A stretch of DNA of 64,000 nt. Source: Sporosarcina luteola (GTDB lineage: Bacteria > Bacillota > Bacilli > Bacillales_A > Planococcaceae). Shown in pieces: positions 31,185 through 40,319 of the stretch; within the stretch, counting starts at the first letter, position 1; each line of letters starts with the position of its first letter. The notes under the pieces were generated by a model. That model was not told the DNA's origin and made no database searches. It saw nothing but the letters and a program-made list of their open reading frames with translations. The position numbers were made by a program, and so were the translations under genes. The stretch spans positions 124,001 through 188,000 of the forward strand of contig NZ_JAMBOI010000004.1 of the NCBI RefSeq assembly GCF_023715535.1. The letters run 5' to 3'.

Positions 31185-31220
31185 ACGTTTATAGAGAATG
31201 ATGACTAGGGGCGAAACAGG

Positions 31221-31634
31221 ATGAATGTTCAGCGTAAAAAGATCATTATTGCTGAAATTAATTATTGGAAACAGAATAAATTGCTGCCGGAACATTACTG
31301 CGATTTCCTACTAACCCTTTACACACAAGGTGACCACGAACTGGAAATCAGTGCAACGGATGCTCTGCTGTCAAAAGAAGAAAAGAAGGACAAGACTCGT
31401 GTTATCTTACTCCAGTTCCTATATATTGTTATTGCTTTCGCTGTACTTGGCACTTCCCTGAAATTATGGGAACTTTTCTTTGCGGGGCAGATGATGTTAT
31501 TAGTTGGATTTTTGATTATGAACTGCCTACTATGGCTGTTAGCTGGCAGGCTATTAAAATTGCTTTACTTTACAATTTCAGGGGCTGCAGGGCTGATTTT
31601 AATTGTAGCTTTTATAGTAAAGACTGTATTCTAG
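31221..31634 (+). CDS. Conserved-looking membrane protein of unknown function
   Basis: Not recognised. The 137-residue protein has a cytoplasmic N-terminal region of about 60 residues with many charged residues (KKIIIAEINYWKQNKLLPEHYCDFLLTLYTQG), then three hydrophobic helices at about 62-80, 85-108 and 112-135. The N-terminal 'I-x-E-I-x-Y-W-K-x-N-K-L-L-P' pattern recalls small membrane proteins found near sigA in other Bacillales, but no function can be given. Start ATG follows AGGGGCGAAACAGG. Confidence 0.75.
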   Translation: MNVQRKKIIIAEINYWKQNKLLPEHYCDFLLTLYTQGDHELEISATDALLSKEEKKDKTRVILLQFLYIVIAFAVLGTSLKLWELFFAGQMMLLVGFLIMNCLLWLLAGRLLKLLYFTISGAAGLILIVAFIVKTVF

Positions 31635-31655
31635 CTTCCTTGTGATAGAATGATT

Positions 31656-31683
31656 TTGAAAATGCCGACCTTTTCGGTATAAT
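31656..31683 (+). promoter_or_regulatory. Sigma-A promoter before the acyl-CoA dehydrogenase gene
   Basis: TTGAAA and TATAAT are separated by 16 bp, 37 bp before the start codon. A short GCCGA/TCGGT inverted repeat lies in the spacer. Confidence 0.65.
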
Positions 31684-31720
31684 CGAAATGTAAGCGTTCA
31701 CAACAAGGGGGATGAGGAAA

Positions 31721-32863
31721 ATGAATTTTGATTTGTCGGATGAGCAGCAGATGATCAAAAAGATGATGAGGGAATTTAGCGATGAGGTCGTTGCACCGGG
31801 AGCAATTGAACGGGACAGGACAAAAGAATTTCCAATCGAGATATTCAAGCAGCTTTCCGAAATGGGGATGATGGGGTTGCCATTCCCGGAAGAGTATGGA
31901 GGAGCAGGCGCAGATGCGACAAGTTTTGCAATCGTTACTGAGGAACTGAGCCGAGGCTGTGCTTCCACAGGTATTACATACTCGGCACATATTTCTTTAG
32001 GTGGCGCACCCCTACATCTCTTCGGAACCGAGGAGCAGAAAAGGAACTATTTGACGCCGATATGTACTGGGGAGTCATTCGGCGCTTTCGGTCTTACTGA
32101 ACCGAATGCAGGGTCTGACGCCGGGGGGACGCAGACGACAGCGAAAGAAGACGGCGATCATTTTGTAATTAATGGATCGAAAGTATATATTACTAATGCA
32201 AGCTATGCTAAACATTTGGCGCTTACAGCAATTACAGGAAATGAAAATGGCAAAAAGGAAATCAGCGCCATCATCGTACCGACCGATGCTGAAGGGTTTA
32301 CGATTATCGACAACTATGAAAAAATGGGCTTGCATGCTTCAAACACCACAGAATTAGTACTCGACAATGTTAGAGTTCCGAAAGAAAACCTTCTTGGCAA
32401 GCGTGGCAGCGGCTTTAAACAGTTTCTTGTCACTTTGGATGGTGGAAGGATTGGAATCGGTGCGATGGCGGTAGGGATTGCGCAAGCTGCCTTCGATAGG
32501 GCTTTGAAGTACTCGAAAGAGCGAAAGCAGTTCGGCAAGACTTTATCGGAATTTCAGATTACCCAGTTCAAATTGGCCGATATGGCAATGAAAATCGAAT
32601 TAGCTAGAAATATGGTCTACAAGGCGGCATGGTTGAAAGACCAAGGACGTCCGTTCACAAAAGAGGCCGCCATGTGCAAGTTGTATGCTTCCGAAATTGC
32701 GATGGAAGTCGCAGATCAGGCAATTCAAATTCATGGAGGCTATGGTTACATGAAGGAATATGAAGTCGAACGTTATTTAAGAGACGCTAAATTGCTCGAA
32801 ATCGGCGAAGGGACTTCTGAAGTGCAACGGATGGTCATTGCAAGACAAATTGGATGCTTATAA
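31721..32863 (+). CDS. Acyl-CoA dehydrogenase
   Basis: FAD enzyme of about 380 residues that introduces the first double bond in acyl-CoA oxidation. The signatures are GAFGLTEPNAGSDAGG (family signature 1, FAD/substrate site) and QIHGGYGYMKEYEVERYLRDAK (signature 2). The N-terminus FDLSDEQQMIKKMMREF is typical of short/branched-chain family members. The chain length specificity cannot be read from sequence. It is a stand-alone gene here, not beside an electron-transfer flavoprotein. ATG 31721 is preferred over ATG 31712, which lies within the RBS region AAGGGGGATGAGG. Confidence 0.9.
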   Translation: MNFDLSDEQQMIKKMMREFSDEVVAPGAIERDRTKEFPIEIFKQLSEMGMMGLPFPEEYGGAGADATSFAIVTEELSRGCASTGITYSAHISLGGAPLHLFGTEEQKRNYLTPICTGESFGAFGLTEPNAGSDAGGTQTTAKEDGDHFVINGSKVYITNASYAKHLALTAITGNENGKKEISAIIVPTDAEGFTIIDNYEKMGLHASNTTELVLDNVRVPKENLLGKRGSGFKQFLVTLDGGRIGIGAMAVGIAQAAFDRALKYSKERKQFGKTLSEFQITQFKLADMAMKIELARNMVYKAAWLKDQGRPFTKEAAMCKLYASEIAMEVADQAIQIHGGYGYMKEYEVERYLRDAKLLEIGEGTSEVQRMVIARQIGCL

Positions 32864-32928
32864 GAAAAGTTTGTCCAAATTGTCACAAACCGTTAATTGT
32901 ACAGTGATAACTCTTTCAGTTTTCATCA

Positions 32929-32962
32929 GTATACAGTACAATATGAGATGTGCACTGTATAC
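32929..32962. promoter_or_regulatory. Inverted repeat in the cytochrome c promoter region
   Basis: Perfect 9-bp arms GTATACAGT (32929-32937) and ACTGTATAC (32954-32962) with a 16-bp spacer. The left arm overlaps a possible -10 TACAAT (32937-32942), so it could be an operator for a dimeric regulator. No T-run follows, so a terminator is unlikely. Confidence 0.55.
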
Positions 32963-32999
32963 TTTTACAGAATAATTCCTGGTGAAGGAGGGTAATTCG

Positions 33000-33380
33000 A
33001 TGAAAAACAATCCTGTAGTGCCTTATATCCTGATTTTCGCGCTAGGATTAGGACTTATTTTCTTCATGTCCTTATATGGCATCGAGCAGAAGAAAGAAAT
33101 CGCTGCATCGAATGAGGAAGGCAAAACTGAAGAAACGACTGATGATGCAGCTGCATCCGAGGATTTTGATCCTGAAGGCTTTGCTCAAGGGAAATGTATC
33201 GGCTGTCACGGTGGTGATTTAGCTGGCGGAATCGGACCGAATCTTCATGGATTAAAAGAATCCAAAGAAGAAATTCATGCCATCATTAAGAATGGTGAAG
33301 GTCAAATGCCAGCATTCGGCGGACAAATTTCCGACGAGCAAATCGACCAATTGTCAGAGTATATCCTATCATTAAAATAA
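33000..33380 (+). CDS. cccA: Membrane-anchored cytochrome c550
   Basis: Class I c-type cytochrome of 126 residues. An uncleaved N-terminal helix (residues about 6-25) anchors it outside the membrane, then comes an acidic linker (EEGKTEETTDDAAASED), and a heme domain with C-x2-CH (CIGCH) and an axial Met in GQMPAF. It carries electrons to terminal oxidase in the respiratory chain. ATG 33000 follows GAAGGAGGG; the upstream in-frame codon is rejected. Position downstream of sigA matches B. subtilis cccA. Confidence 0.94.
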   Translation: MKNNPVVPYILIFALGLGLIFFMSLYGIEQKKEIAASNEEGKTEETTDDAAASEDFDPEGFAQGKCIGCHGGDLAGGIGPNLHGLKESKEEIHAIIKNGEGQMPAFGGQISDEQIDQLSEYILSLK

Positions 33381-33387
33381 GAACCGG

Positions 33388-33428
33388 AAGCCATCGGTAG
33401 CGTTATCTACACGCACCGATGGCTTTTT
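33388..33428 (+). terminator. Terminator after cccA
   Basis: AAGCCATCGGT and ACCGATGGCTT form the stem; TTT follows. It separates cccA from trmK. Confidence 0.85.
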
Positions 33429-33489
33429 CAATTCTGGAAAAGAAGTTGAGAATCCCTTACAATAAGGGTATTGGAAAGGCGGGGATCTC

Positions 33490-34188
33490 TTGAATTCAGA
33501 AAAATTATCAATACGGCTAGCAGCTGTCGCCTCTTTTGTAGAACAAGGCACCACTCTCGCTGATATTGGAAGCGATCATGCGTATTTGCCTTGCTATTTA
33601 GTAAAGGTAGGAAAAATCTCGAAAGCGATTGCAGGAGAGGTCGTAAAAGGACCTTATGAGTCAGCAATAAAAAATGTACAAAAGAAGGGTCTTACGGAAT
33701 CGATCACCGTCAGAATGGCGAACGGATTGGATGCCATTCATGCTAGCGATGGGGTAGATACAGTTACAATTGCCGGAATGGGCGGACCGTTGATTGCCTC
33801 CATTTTAAGAGATGGGGCGGATAAGCTGCACAGTGTCAAACGGATCGTCACACAACCGAATATCCATGCAATGTCAATCCGTGAGTGGGCTGTGCAAAAC
33901 GGATGGAAAATTGTCGACGAGCAGATTTTAAAGGAAGATCATAAAATCTATGAAATCATCGTGCTTGAAAAGGGACAAGCAGACTACAGCGAGCTTGAAA
34001 TGACGGTCGGCCCATATTTGCTCGAAGAAAAATCGGAGATCTTCATTGAAAAATGGATGCGGGAGTCGAATGAATGGAAGCGAGTCCTAGCCTCCTTGGA
34101 AACCGCGGGCGATACGGTTGAAATCAATGAAAAGAGGGAACAACTGCGTGAGAAAATTGAGTTGGTAGGAGGAGTTTTGACAAATTGA
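33490..34188 (+). CDS. trmK: tRNA (adenine22-N1)-methyltransferase TrmK
   Basis: SAM-dependent enzyme (YqfN family) that makes m1A22 in tRNA. 232 residues with the start signature LSIRLAAVASFV, the SAM motif LADIGSDHAYLPCYLV and the catalytic-region NGLDAI and IAGMGGPLI. Start TTG follows AAAGGCGGGGATC. The last four bases overlap the next gene, as in the Bacillus yqfN-yqfO pair. Confidence 0.95.
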   Translation: MNSEKLSIRLAAVASFVEQGTTLADIGSDHAYLPCYLVKVGKISKAIAGEVVKGPYESAIKNVQKKGLTESITVRMANGLDAIHASDGVDTVTIAGMGGPLIASILRDGADKLHSVKRIVTQPNIHAMSIREWAVQNGWKIVDEQILKEDHKIYEIIVLEKGQADYSELEMTVGPYLLEEKSEIFIEKWMRESNEWKRVLASLETAGDTVEINEKREQLREKIELVGGVLTN

Positions 34189-35303
34189 AAAAAGTTAATG
34201 GACATGAAATCATAAACCTATTTGAACAGTGGTCGCCAAAACGTTTTGCAGAAGATTGGGATCCGGTTGGTTTGCATATAGGGCAATTGAATCGTCCTGT
34301 CGATAGGGTCGTTATTACATTGGATGTCAATGAAGCGGTCGTGGACGAAGCGATTGAAAAAGGGGCGAATTTAATTATTGCGCATCATCCTCCTATTTTT
34401 AGCCCAATGAAACATATTTGGACAGATACGCCACAAGGAAGACTTATTGAAAAATGCATTAAAAATGACATATCCGTCTATGCTGCACACACCAATCTAG
34501 ATGTCGCTCCCGGGGGCGTAAATGATCTGCTTGCATCCCGTCTAGGGTTGGAAGACATCGAAGTGATGGAGCCGACAATTTCAGATCCGCTTTACAAATT
34601 GGCGGTCTTTTGCCCGGTCGAGCATGCGGATGAATTACGGGAAGAGTTGGCGCGTTCGGGGGCAGGTGCAATCGGGGATTACGCCGGATGCAGTTTCACT
34701 TCTACCGGAGTCGGGCGGTTCACGCCAGCTGCTGGCGCCGCCCCATTTATCGGTGAAGTCGGGAAAACGGAAGAGGTTGCTGAAGAACGCATCGAAGTCG
34801 TGCTGCCTGGTCCGCTTCGGTCGAAAGTCTTAAAAGCAATGCTGGCGGCTCATCCATATGAAGAGCCTGCTTATGATTTTTTTGTTCTTGATCAAAGGAC
34901 GCAGGAGTTCGGTCTGGGCAGAGTTGGTAAATTACCAGCAGCCATGGAACTTAACGAGTTTGCGAACTTCGTCAAACAAGCTCTGGACGTGCCTGCCGCG
35001 AGGATCGTCGGTGACTTGTCAAAGCCCGTCCGTAAAATTGCTGTCCTCGGTGGGAGTGGCAGTAAATATATAAGAGCAGCGAAGCGTAAAGGGGCAGATG
35101 TATTCGTTACAGGCGACATGGATTTTCATAGTGCTCAAGATGCGGAAATGATGGACCTTGCCATTGTGGATCCCGGTCATCATGTGGAAAAGGTGATGGT
35201 TGAAGGAGTGGCCCGGTATATGGAACAGGCCTGCCAAGCAAAAGGCTATGACGTGTCCTTTATCGAATCGGAAATAGACACTGAACCATTTAGATTCGTG
35301 TAA
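34185..35303 (+). CDS. yqfO: Nif3-like dinuclear metal centre protein (YqfO)
   Basis: NIF3/DUF34 family protein of 372 residues, with the two NIF3 halves split by an inserted PII/CutA-like domain (about residues 130-235), the long form usual in Bacillota. Metal-binding residues are visible in LIIAHHPPIF and in AHTNLDVAPGG, GDMDFHSAQ and the C-terminal DPGHHVEK. A GTP cyclohydrolase role was once proposed but the function remains unsettled. TTG start overlaps the trmK stop by four bases, so translation is coupled. Confidence 0.93.
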   Translation: MKKVNGHEIINLFEQWSPKRFAEDWDPVGLHIGQLNRPVDRVVITLDVNEAVVDEAIEKGANLIIAHHPPIFSPMKHIWTDTPQGRLIEKCIKNDISVYAAHTNLDVAPGGVNDLLASRLGLEDIEVMEPTISDPLYKLAVFCPVEHADELREELARSGAGAIGDYAGCSFTSTGVGRFTPAAGAAPFIGEVGKTEEVAEERIEVVLPGPLRSKVLKAMLAAHPYEEPAYDFFVLDQRTQEFGLGRVGKLPAAMELNEFANFVKQALDVPAARIVGDLSKPVRKIAVLGGSGSKYIRAAKRKGADVFVTGDMDFHSAQDAEMMDLAIVDPGHHVEKVMVEGVARYMEQACQAKGYDVSFIESEIDTEPFRFV

Positions 35304-35308
35304 TAAGT

Positions 35309-35350
35309 AAAGGCTGTTCCGCGTCGGCAAAGACGGCGGAACAGCCCTTT
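35309..35350. terminator. Convergent terminator between yqfO and ispH
   Basis: AAAGGCTGTTCCGC pairs with GCGGAACAGCCCTTT with one bulged base, around an inner GTC/GAC stem. It lies between two convergent genes and could serve both. Confidence 0.8.
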
Positions 35351-35358
35351 CATTTCTG

Positions 35359-36339
35359 TTATTCTGTAACTGAATATGGTTCAATTCGTTTAACAGGCTC
35401 TGGATTCTTGATTTTTGGCAAAATACGATCCAATTTGAATTTGCGTTCCGGCATATGTGTCGACGGATCTTCCGGATCGAAGCTTTCTAAGAAACCGATC
35501 ACTTCACGGACGATCAACGTCGGGGTGGACGCGCCTGCAGTCACTGCGACCGTTTCTACGCCTTTCAGCCAATCAATATTAATCTCTGAAACATCCGAGA
35601 TTCTGTAGGATGGCGTATTGGCAATTTCAACCGACACTTGTGTTAAGCGGTTGGAGTTGTTGCTTTTCGGATCTCCAACAACAATCAGCAGATCTGTTTC
35701 TCCTGCCTGTTCTGCTACCGCCTCTTGTCTTACTTGGGTAGCAAGGCAGATTTCCTGGTGCACTTCTATATGAGGGAATTTCTCTTTCAATGCATCCATA
35801 ATATGTGCAACATCCCACTGGCTCATCGTTGTCTGATTTGTGACAAGAAGCTTTTCATTATCAAGGTCTAGACCATTGACGTCATCAAGCGTCTCAATCA
35901 GATGAACTGCATGCGGCGCTACGCCGATCGCACCTTCAGGCTCGGGATGATACTTTTTCCCGATATAAATGATATCATAACCTTCGGCTGTCTTCTCTTC
36001 AATCAGGTCGTGAGTGACAGTGACATCCGGGCAAGTGGCATCGATGGAGACAAGGCCTTTACGTCTGGCCAATTCCCTTACTTCCGGTGATACACCGTGG
36101 GCAGTGAAAATGACAGTCCCGGATTCCACCTTCTCAAGGATCTCCAATCGGTTCTCCCCGTCCAAAGTGATGATGCCATCTTCCTCAAATGCATCTGTGA
36201 CATGTTTATTATGGACAATCATGCCTAATATATATATAGGTCTCGGCAAAGTTTTGTCGAGTGCTGCATTTCGTGCTATGACCATTGCATCGACAACCCC
36301 GTAACAATAGCCGCGCGGGGAAATCTTCTTAACTTTCAT
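35359..36339 (-). CDS. ispH: 4-hydroxy-3-methylbut-2-enyl diphosphate reductase IspH
   Basis: Last step of the MEP isoprenoid pathway, giving IPP and DMAPP with an iron-sulfur cluster. The three cluster cysteines are in [14 protein letters not shown] and HQEICLATQ; the TNQTTMS segment and the E126-region motif are in place. Length 326 residues is slightly longer than E. coli IspH. The minus-strand RBS is GGAGTG. The pathway partner ispG lies at 42257-43381. Confidence 0.97.
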   Translation of the reverse strand: MKVKKISPRGYCYGVVDAMVIARNAALDKTLPRPIYILGMIVHNKHVTDAFEEDGIITLDGENRLEILEKVESGTVIFTAHGVSPEVRELARRKGLVSIDATCPDVTVTHDLIEEKTAEGYDIIYIGKKYHPEPEGAIGVAPHAVHLIETLDDVNGLDLDNEKLLVTNQTTMSQWDVAHIMDALKEKFPHIEVHQEICLATQVRQEAVAEQAGETDLLIVVGDPKSNNSNRLTQVSVEIANTPSYRISDVSEINIDWLKGVETVAVTAGASTPTLIVREVIGFLESFDPEDPSTHMPERKFKLDRILPKIKNPEPVKRIEPYSVTE

Positions 36340-36403
36340 TCACTCCACACTCCTCTAAAGGGATCTGTAACCATTATAGCGGAGTCGGGCGCGTGTTTCA
36401 AAA

Positions 36404-36835
36404 TTATAATTTGGGCGGCTGAAAAATCCGAGGATTGGAGACTCCGGCTTGAGCACTTTGCGCGGCCGCCGACGCTGCACCAGCAGCAGTGCCTGCAGCG
36501 CCTCCAGCGGAAGGGAGAGACTGAAAGCCTTTATATAATCTCCACATCGCGGGCAGGTTCTGGAACATCGGTGCAATCTGCTGAACGAGTGGCGCATATT
36601 GTTGGGCGGTATTTAAAAATCGGTTGGCTGTTTGCATGTACATTTCCATTTTGGATGTGTTCTGGAATGGACCTGGCATTGATTGGCCGAACGGATTTCC
36701 CATCGGAGACCCCTGAAAAGGTTGTCTCGGCGTTTGGGTAAAGGTTGGCTGCTGCTGTGGACCGCGAAATGGCTGCCTCATAGCGAACGGCGAGTTTTGT
36801 GCACGCGCGAACGGATAGAAGGATTCGTACCTCAT
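36404..36835 (-). CDS. yqfQ: VrrA/YqfQ-family protein
   Basis: A 143-residue protein with a Gln/Pro/Phe-rich low-complexity N-terminal half (QPFRGPQQQPTFTQTPRQPF), a conserved central segment (MYMQTANRFLNTAQQYAPLVQQ and FQNLPAMWRLYKGF) and an Ala/Gly-rich tail. The central segment and the location between ispH and cshB match YqfQ, the family of B. anthracis VrrA known for variable repeats. Function unknown. AAAGGGG precedes the ATG. Confidence 0.82.
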   Translation of the reverse strand: MRYESFYPFARAQNSPFAMRQPFRGPQQQPTFTQTPRQPFQGSPMGNPFGQSMPGPFQNTSKMEMYMQTANRFLNTAQQYAPLVQQIAPMFQNLPAMWRLYKGFQSLPSAGGAAGTAAGAASAAAQSAQAGVSNPRIFQPPKL

Positions 36836-36914
36836 GGATAACCCCTTTCATTTGGTCATTGTGAACTTTCACAATCTATACTATGCGAAAATCACATACT
36901 GCGGAACGGAATCA

Positions 36915-36923
36915 TGCTACAAT
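36915..36923 (+). promoter_or_regulatory. Extended -10 promoter of cshB
   Basis: TGCTACAAT forms an extended -10 element 24 bp before the cshB start. The -35 region is weak. Confidence 0.55.
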
Positions 36924-36947
36924 AAGAATACGTTAGGAGGCATACGA

Positions 36948-38249
36948 ATGTCTAAATTCACTGATTATCAATTCAAACCTTTCCTTAGGGAAGCAATTGC
37001 CCAGTTGGGGTTTGATCAACCGACACCGATACAGAAAGAAATGATTCCCTTAATCCTTAAAGGAACCAATGCAATCGGACAAGCCCATACAGGAACAGGG
37101 AAGTCACACAGCTTCCTTATTCCGATTGTTGAGCGTCTGGATGAAGGGAAGGAAGAGCTGCAAGCGGTTATTACCGCACCAACGAGGGAGCTTGCTTTGC
37201 AGCTATATGATGAACTGAATAAAATGACCGAAAATACAACGATTCGAAGCTCGCTTTTGATTGGTGGCACGGATAAGCAACGCTCCATTGACAAGCTGAA
37301 ATCGAACCCGCACATTATTGTCGGAACGCCCGGAAGAATTCGTGACCTTGCGGAAGAAGGTGCTTTGGCAATCCATACGGCATCGATGTTGGTTATCGAT
37401 GAAGCCGATCTGGCTTTTGACATGGGATTCATTGAGGATATTGACAAATTCGCATCCAAAATGCCAACGAACTTGGAAATGTACGTATTTTCAGCTACAA
37501 TTCCAGAAAAACTTAAACCTTTCTTGGCAAAATATATGGATAATCCCGTTCATGTCCAATTGGGAAGTAAAAAGCCATTGACGGAAGGGATGAAATATTC
37601 GCTAGTTCCTGTCCGGAGCATGGACCGCAAGAAAAAACTATTGCATGTTTTGGAGGCAATCAATCCATACTTGGCAATCGTCTTCACGAATACGAGGCAA
37701 AATGCCGATGAGGTTGCGGGTTACCTAGCCACACACGGCATAAAAGCGGGCAGGATCCATGGTGATTTGACGCCTCGTGAAAGAACCCGGGTGATGAAGC
37801 AGATCAGGGATCTCGAGTATCAGTATATCGTTGCAACGGATCTAGCTGCGCGCGGAATTGACATCCCGGGAGTTAGCCACGTCGTCAACTATGAACTGCC
37901 GGATGATTTGGAGTTCTTCATCCACCGCGTGGGCAGGACCGCCCGTGCAGGTCTTACAGGGATCGCCATCACGATGTACGAGCCTTCCGAGGACGATAAG
38001 ATTGTGCAAATTGAAAAAATGGGAATTCCATTCATCCATGAAGACGTGAAAAATGGAGAATGGATTGAAGTCAAGGAGCGCAATGCCCGGAAGAAACGTG
38101 TCAAGGAAACGGATGAACTTGATCGTAAAGCTGCATCGTTTGTTCGGAAACCATCGAAGGTTAAGCCAGGTTATAAAAAGAAAATGGCAAAAGATATAGA
38201 GAAATTCAAGAAGAGGGAAAGGAGATTGAAACGAAAAAATGACAAATGA
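36948..38249 (+). CDS. cshB: DEAD-box RNA helicase CshB
   Basis: ATP-dependent RNA helicase of 433 residues (YqfR), a cold-adaptation and RNA-turnover helicase in Bacillus. Motifs in order: Q motif ([11 protein letters not shown]), I AHTGTGKS, Ia [41 protein letters not shown], and a basic C-terminal tail ([19 protein letters not shown]). ATG 36948 follows TTAGGAGGC; the longer frame starting at 36834 has no RBS and overlaps yqfQ. The end overlaps nfo by 11 bases. Confidence 0.96.
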   Translation: MSKFTDYQFKPFLREAIAQLGFDQPTPIQKEMIPLILKGTNAIGQAHTGTGKSHSFLIPIVERLDEGKEELQAVITAPTRELALQLYDELNKMTENTTIRSSLLIGGTDKQRSIDKLKSNPHIIVGTPGRIRDLAEEGALAIHTASMLVIDEADLAFDMGFIEDIDKFASKMPTNLEMYVFSATIPEKLKPFLAKYMDNPVHVQLGSKKPLTEGMKYSLVPVRSMDRKKKLLHVLEAINPYLAIVFTNTRQNADEVAGYLATHGIKAGRIHGDLTPRERTRVMKQIRDLEYQYIVATDLAARGIDIPGVSHVVNYELPDDLEFFIHRVGRTARAGLTGIAITMYEPSEDDKIVQIEKMGIPFIHEDVKNGEWIEVKERNARKKRVKETDELDRKAASFVRKPSKVKPGYKKKMAKDIEKFKKRERRLKRKNDK

Positions 38250-39144
38250 TCAACCATTGCTCTTAGGGTCACATGTTTCGATGAGCGGCAAGAAGATGCT
38301 GCTAGGTTCTAGTGAAGAGGCGTTAGGGTACGGTGCAACCACTTTCATGATTTATACGGGTGCTCCGCAAAACACACGCAGAAAGCCAATCGAAGAACTG
38401 AATATTGAAGCCGGACTGCTTCACATGAAAGAGAATGGCTTATCCAATATCGTCGTGCATGCCCCGTATATTATCAATATAGGGAATACGACAAAACCTG
38501 AGACGTTTAGGTTAGGCGTCGATTTTTTGCAATCGGAAATCCAAAGGACGGCGGCTCTCGGCGCGGATCAGATTGTTTTGCATCCGGGGGCGCATGTAGG
38601 TGCTGGTGCGGATAAAGGCATAGCTAAGATCATTGAGGGACTGAACGAGGTCCTGTCCGAAGATTCTACTGTCCGCATTGCTCTTGAAACGATGGCAGGA
38701 AAGGGTAGTGAATGCGGCAGGAACTTTGATGAAATTGCACAGATAATAGACGGCGTCAAGAACAATGAGCGGCTTTCAGTCTGTTTCGATACTTGTCACG
38801 TCCACGATGCGGGCTACGATATCGTCAATGATTTCGATGGCGTATTGAGTGAATTCGACAAGACTATTGGAATCAATAGGATTTCAGTCATCCATGTCAA
38901 TGACAGCAAGAACGAACGCGGAGCGATGAAAGACCGTCATGAGAATATCGGTCATGGCCACATCGGTTTTGACGCGCTCAGCTATATCGTGCATCACCCA
39001 GCTTTCATATCAATCCCCAAAATCCTTGAAACACCATTCGTAGGGAACGATGCCAAAAACAAAAAGGCGCCGTATCAATATGAAATTGAAATGTTGAAAT
39101 CAAAAACATTCCTTGCTAATCAAAGGGAGCTATTGCTAGTATGA
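38239..39144 (+). CDS. nfo: Endonuclease IV (AP endonuclease)
   Basis: Zinc-dependent AP endonuclease of 301 residues (YqfS) that incises at abasic sites in base excision repair; in B. subtilis it also protects spore DNA. TIM-barrel metal ligands are visible in [48 protein letters not shown] and [11 protein letters not shown]. It overlaps cshB by 11 bases with AAAGGAGA upstream, so the genes are coupled. Confidence 0.97.
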   Translation: MTNDQPLLLGSHVSMSGKKMLLGSSEEALGYGATTFMIYTGAPQNTRRKPIEELNIEAGLLHMKENGLSNIVVHAPYIINIGNTTKPETFRLGVDFLQSEIQRTAALGADQIVLHPGAHVGAGADKGIAKIIEGLNEVLSEDSTVRIALETMAGKGSECGRNFDEIAQIIDGVKNNERLSVCFDTCHVHDAGYDIVNDFDGVLSEFDKTIGINRISVIHVNDSKNERGAMKDRHENIGHGHIGFDALSYIVHHPAFISIPKILETPFVGNDAKNKKAPYQYEIEMLKSKTFLANQRELLLV

Positions 39145-39150
39145 CGAAAA

Positions 39151-39188
39151 CCCCGCCAAAGGAATATTCCGTTGGCGGGATGTTTTTT
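39151..39188. terminator. Convergent terminator after nfo
   Basis: CCCGCCAA pairs with TTGGCGGG around a GGAATATTCC inner palindrome; TGTTTTTT follows on plus. It separates nfo from the minus-strand gene. Confidence 0.78.
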
Positions 39189-39193
39189 GATTT

Positions 39194-39439
39194 TTAAATC
39201 CTATCTAAGTACTGACGGAATAATTCGTCTCCTTTTTTATCCCCGACAGCATACTTCACTTTTGCGATGAAGCTTTCCGGAATGCCGGTAAAAAGCCAGT
39301 GAAATGAAATTTCATCAAGCAAAGGGCGTAACGCTCTAATTTCTTTGATTGATAAATTGATGCCATATGCATCCGCTAGCGACTTCGCTTCTTCATCACT
39401 TTTCCTCTTTATCTCATTCAACATTTGCATATAATCCAA
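39194..39439 (-). CDS. Small DUF2624-like protein (YqfT position)
   Basis: An 81-residue soluble protein, highly charged and helical, beginning MDYMQMLNEIKRKSDEEAKSLADAYGI. It lies directly after nfo where B. subtilis has yqfT (DUF2624). The assignment rests on size and position more than on clear motif identity. No function is known. The upstream AAGGAATGG is a reasonable RBS. Confidence 0.7.
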   Translation of the reverse strand: MDYMQMLNEIKRKSDEEAKSLADAYGINLSIKEIRALRPLLDEISFHWLFTGIPESFIAKVKYAVGDKKGDELFRQYLDRI

Positions 39440-39463
39440 TTTACACCATTCCTTCTTAATTAG

Positions 39464-39492
39464 TTGTGTCCGACCGAATGTTCCTATATACT
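39464..39492 (+). promoter_or_regulatory. Promoter of the znuC-znuB-zur operon
   Basis: TTGTGT and TATACT are separated by 17 bp. The Zur-like operator begins nine bp downstream of the -10, over the expected transcription start. Confidence 0.7.
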
Positions 39493-39500
39493 TCTACTAG

Positions 39501-39521
39501 TAATCGTAATCGTTACTGTTT
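39501..39521 (+). promoter_or_regulatory. Candidate Zur operator
   Basis: The 21-bp site matches the Bacillus Zur box AAATCGTAAT-N-ATTACGATTT at 9 of 10 positions on the left and 7 of 10 on the right. Position at the transcription start of a zinc-uptake operon that ends with zur itself supports zinc-dependent autoregulation. Confidence 0.72.
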
Positions 39522-39552
39522 ACACTTTTTCAACAGAAAGGGATTTTACTAT

Positions 39553-40317
39553 ATGACTAAGACGATAATTGAATGTAATGATGTCAATTTTCGATATGAG
39601 CATTCTACCGTTCTTGAAAATATTTCATTGGACGTGAAAGAAGGGGAGTTCTGGGCACTCATTGGTCCGAACGGGTCCGGAAAATCTACGCTGATCAATA
39701 TCATATTAGGATTATTGAAAGCAGATAAAGGGACTGTGAAGCTATTCGGCCAGAACGTGGATTCCTTCAAGCAGCGGGAACGTATCGGATATGTCTCGCA
39801 AAAATCGAACTCATTCAATTCCGGATTTCCGGCCACAGTACTAGAAGTCGTGAAAAGTGGTCTCACTCGTAAGGTCGGATTATTTAAAGGTTTTTCCAAA
39901 CACGATGAACAAAAAGCATTGGATTCATTGCGAATCGTTAAAATGGAGGATTTCGCTTCTAAAAACATCGGCGAATTATCCGGCGGACAGCAGCAGCGTG
40001 TATTCATTGCACGCGCGTTGGTTGGCGAACCGGATCTTTTGATCATGGATGAACCTACCGTAGGAATCGATCAGAAAAACGTAGCTTCGTTCTATTCTAT
40101 GCTTAATGAATTGAACGGTGAACATGGCATTGCAATCCTGCTTGTCACACATGAAATCGACCTAGTTACCGAATTGGCAACACATGTAGCTTGTTTAAAT
40201 CGATCAATCCACTTCCATGGGATGCAATCGGATTACAAGAAGATGAATGATACAGACATTTCATTATGGTACGGTCACCCTGTGCGGCGCGTCCATCAAG
40301 AACAGAAGGGGATATGA
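39553..40317 (+). CDS. znuC: Zinc ABC transporter ATP-binding protein
   Basis: ATPase of a high-affinity metal importer (AdcC/ZnuC), about 254 residues. Walker A is GPNGSGKST, the Q-loop is YVSQKSN, the signature is LSGGQQQR and Walker B is LLIMDEPT. Zinc is inferred from the downstream zur and the Zur box; manganese transporters are related. ATG 39553 follows AAAGGGA. No substrate-binding protein gene (znuA) lies beside it. Confidence 0.9.
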   Translation: MTKTIIECNDVNFRYEHSTVLENISLDVKEGEFWALIGPNGSGKSTLINIILGLLKADKGTVKLFGQNVDSFKQRERIGYVSQKSNSFNSGFPATVLEVVKSGLTRKVGLFKGFSKHDEQKALDSLRIVKMEDFASKNIGELSGGQQQRVFIARALVGEPDLLIMDEPTVGIDQKNVASFYSMLNELNGEHGIAILLVTHEIDLVTELATHVACLNRSIHFHGMQSDYKKMNDTDISLWYGHPVRRVHQEQKGI

Positions 40318-40319
40318 CC

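Noticed and set aside
36834..36947. Extended CshB start at 36834
   Set aside because: No RBS; it overlaps the yqfQ start and the cshB promoter. ATG 36948 has a good RBS and the family N-terminus.
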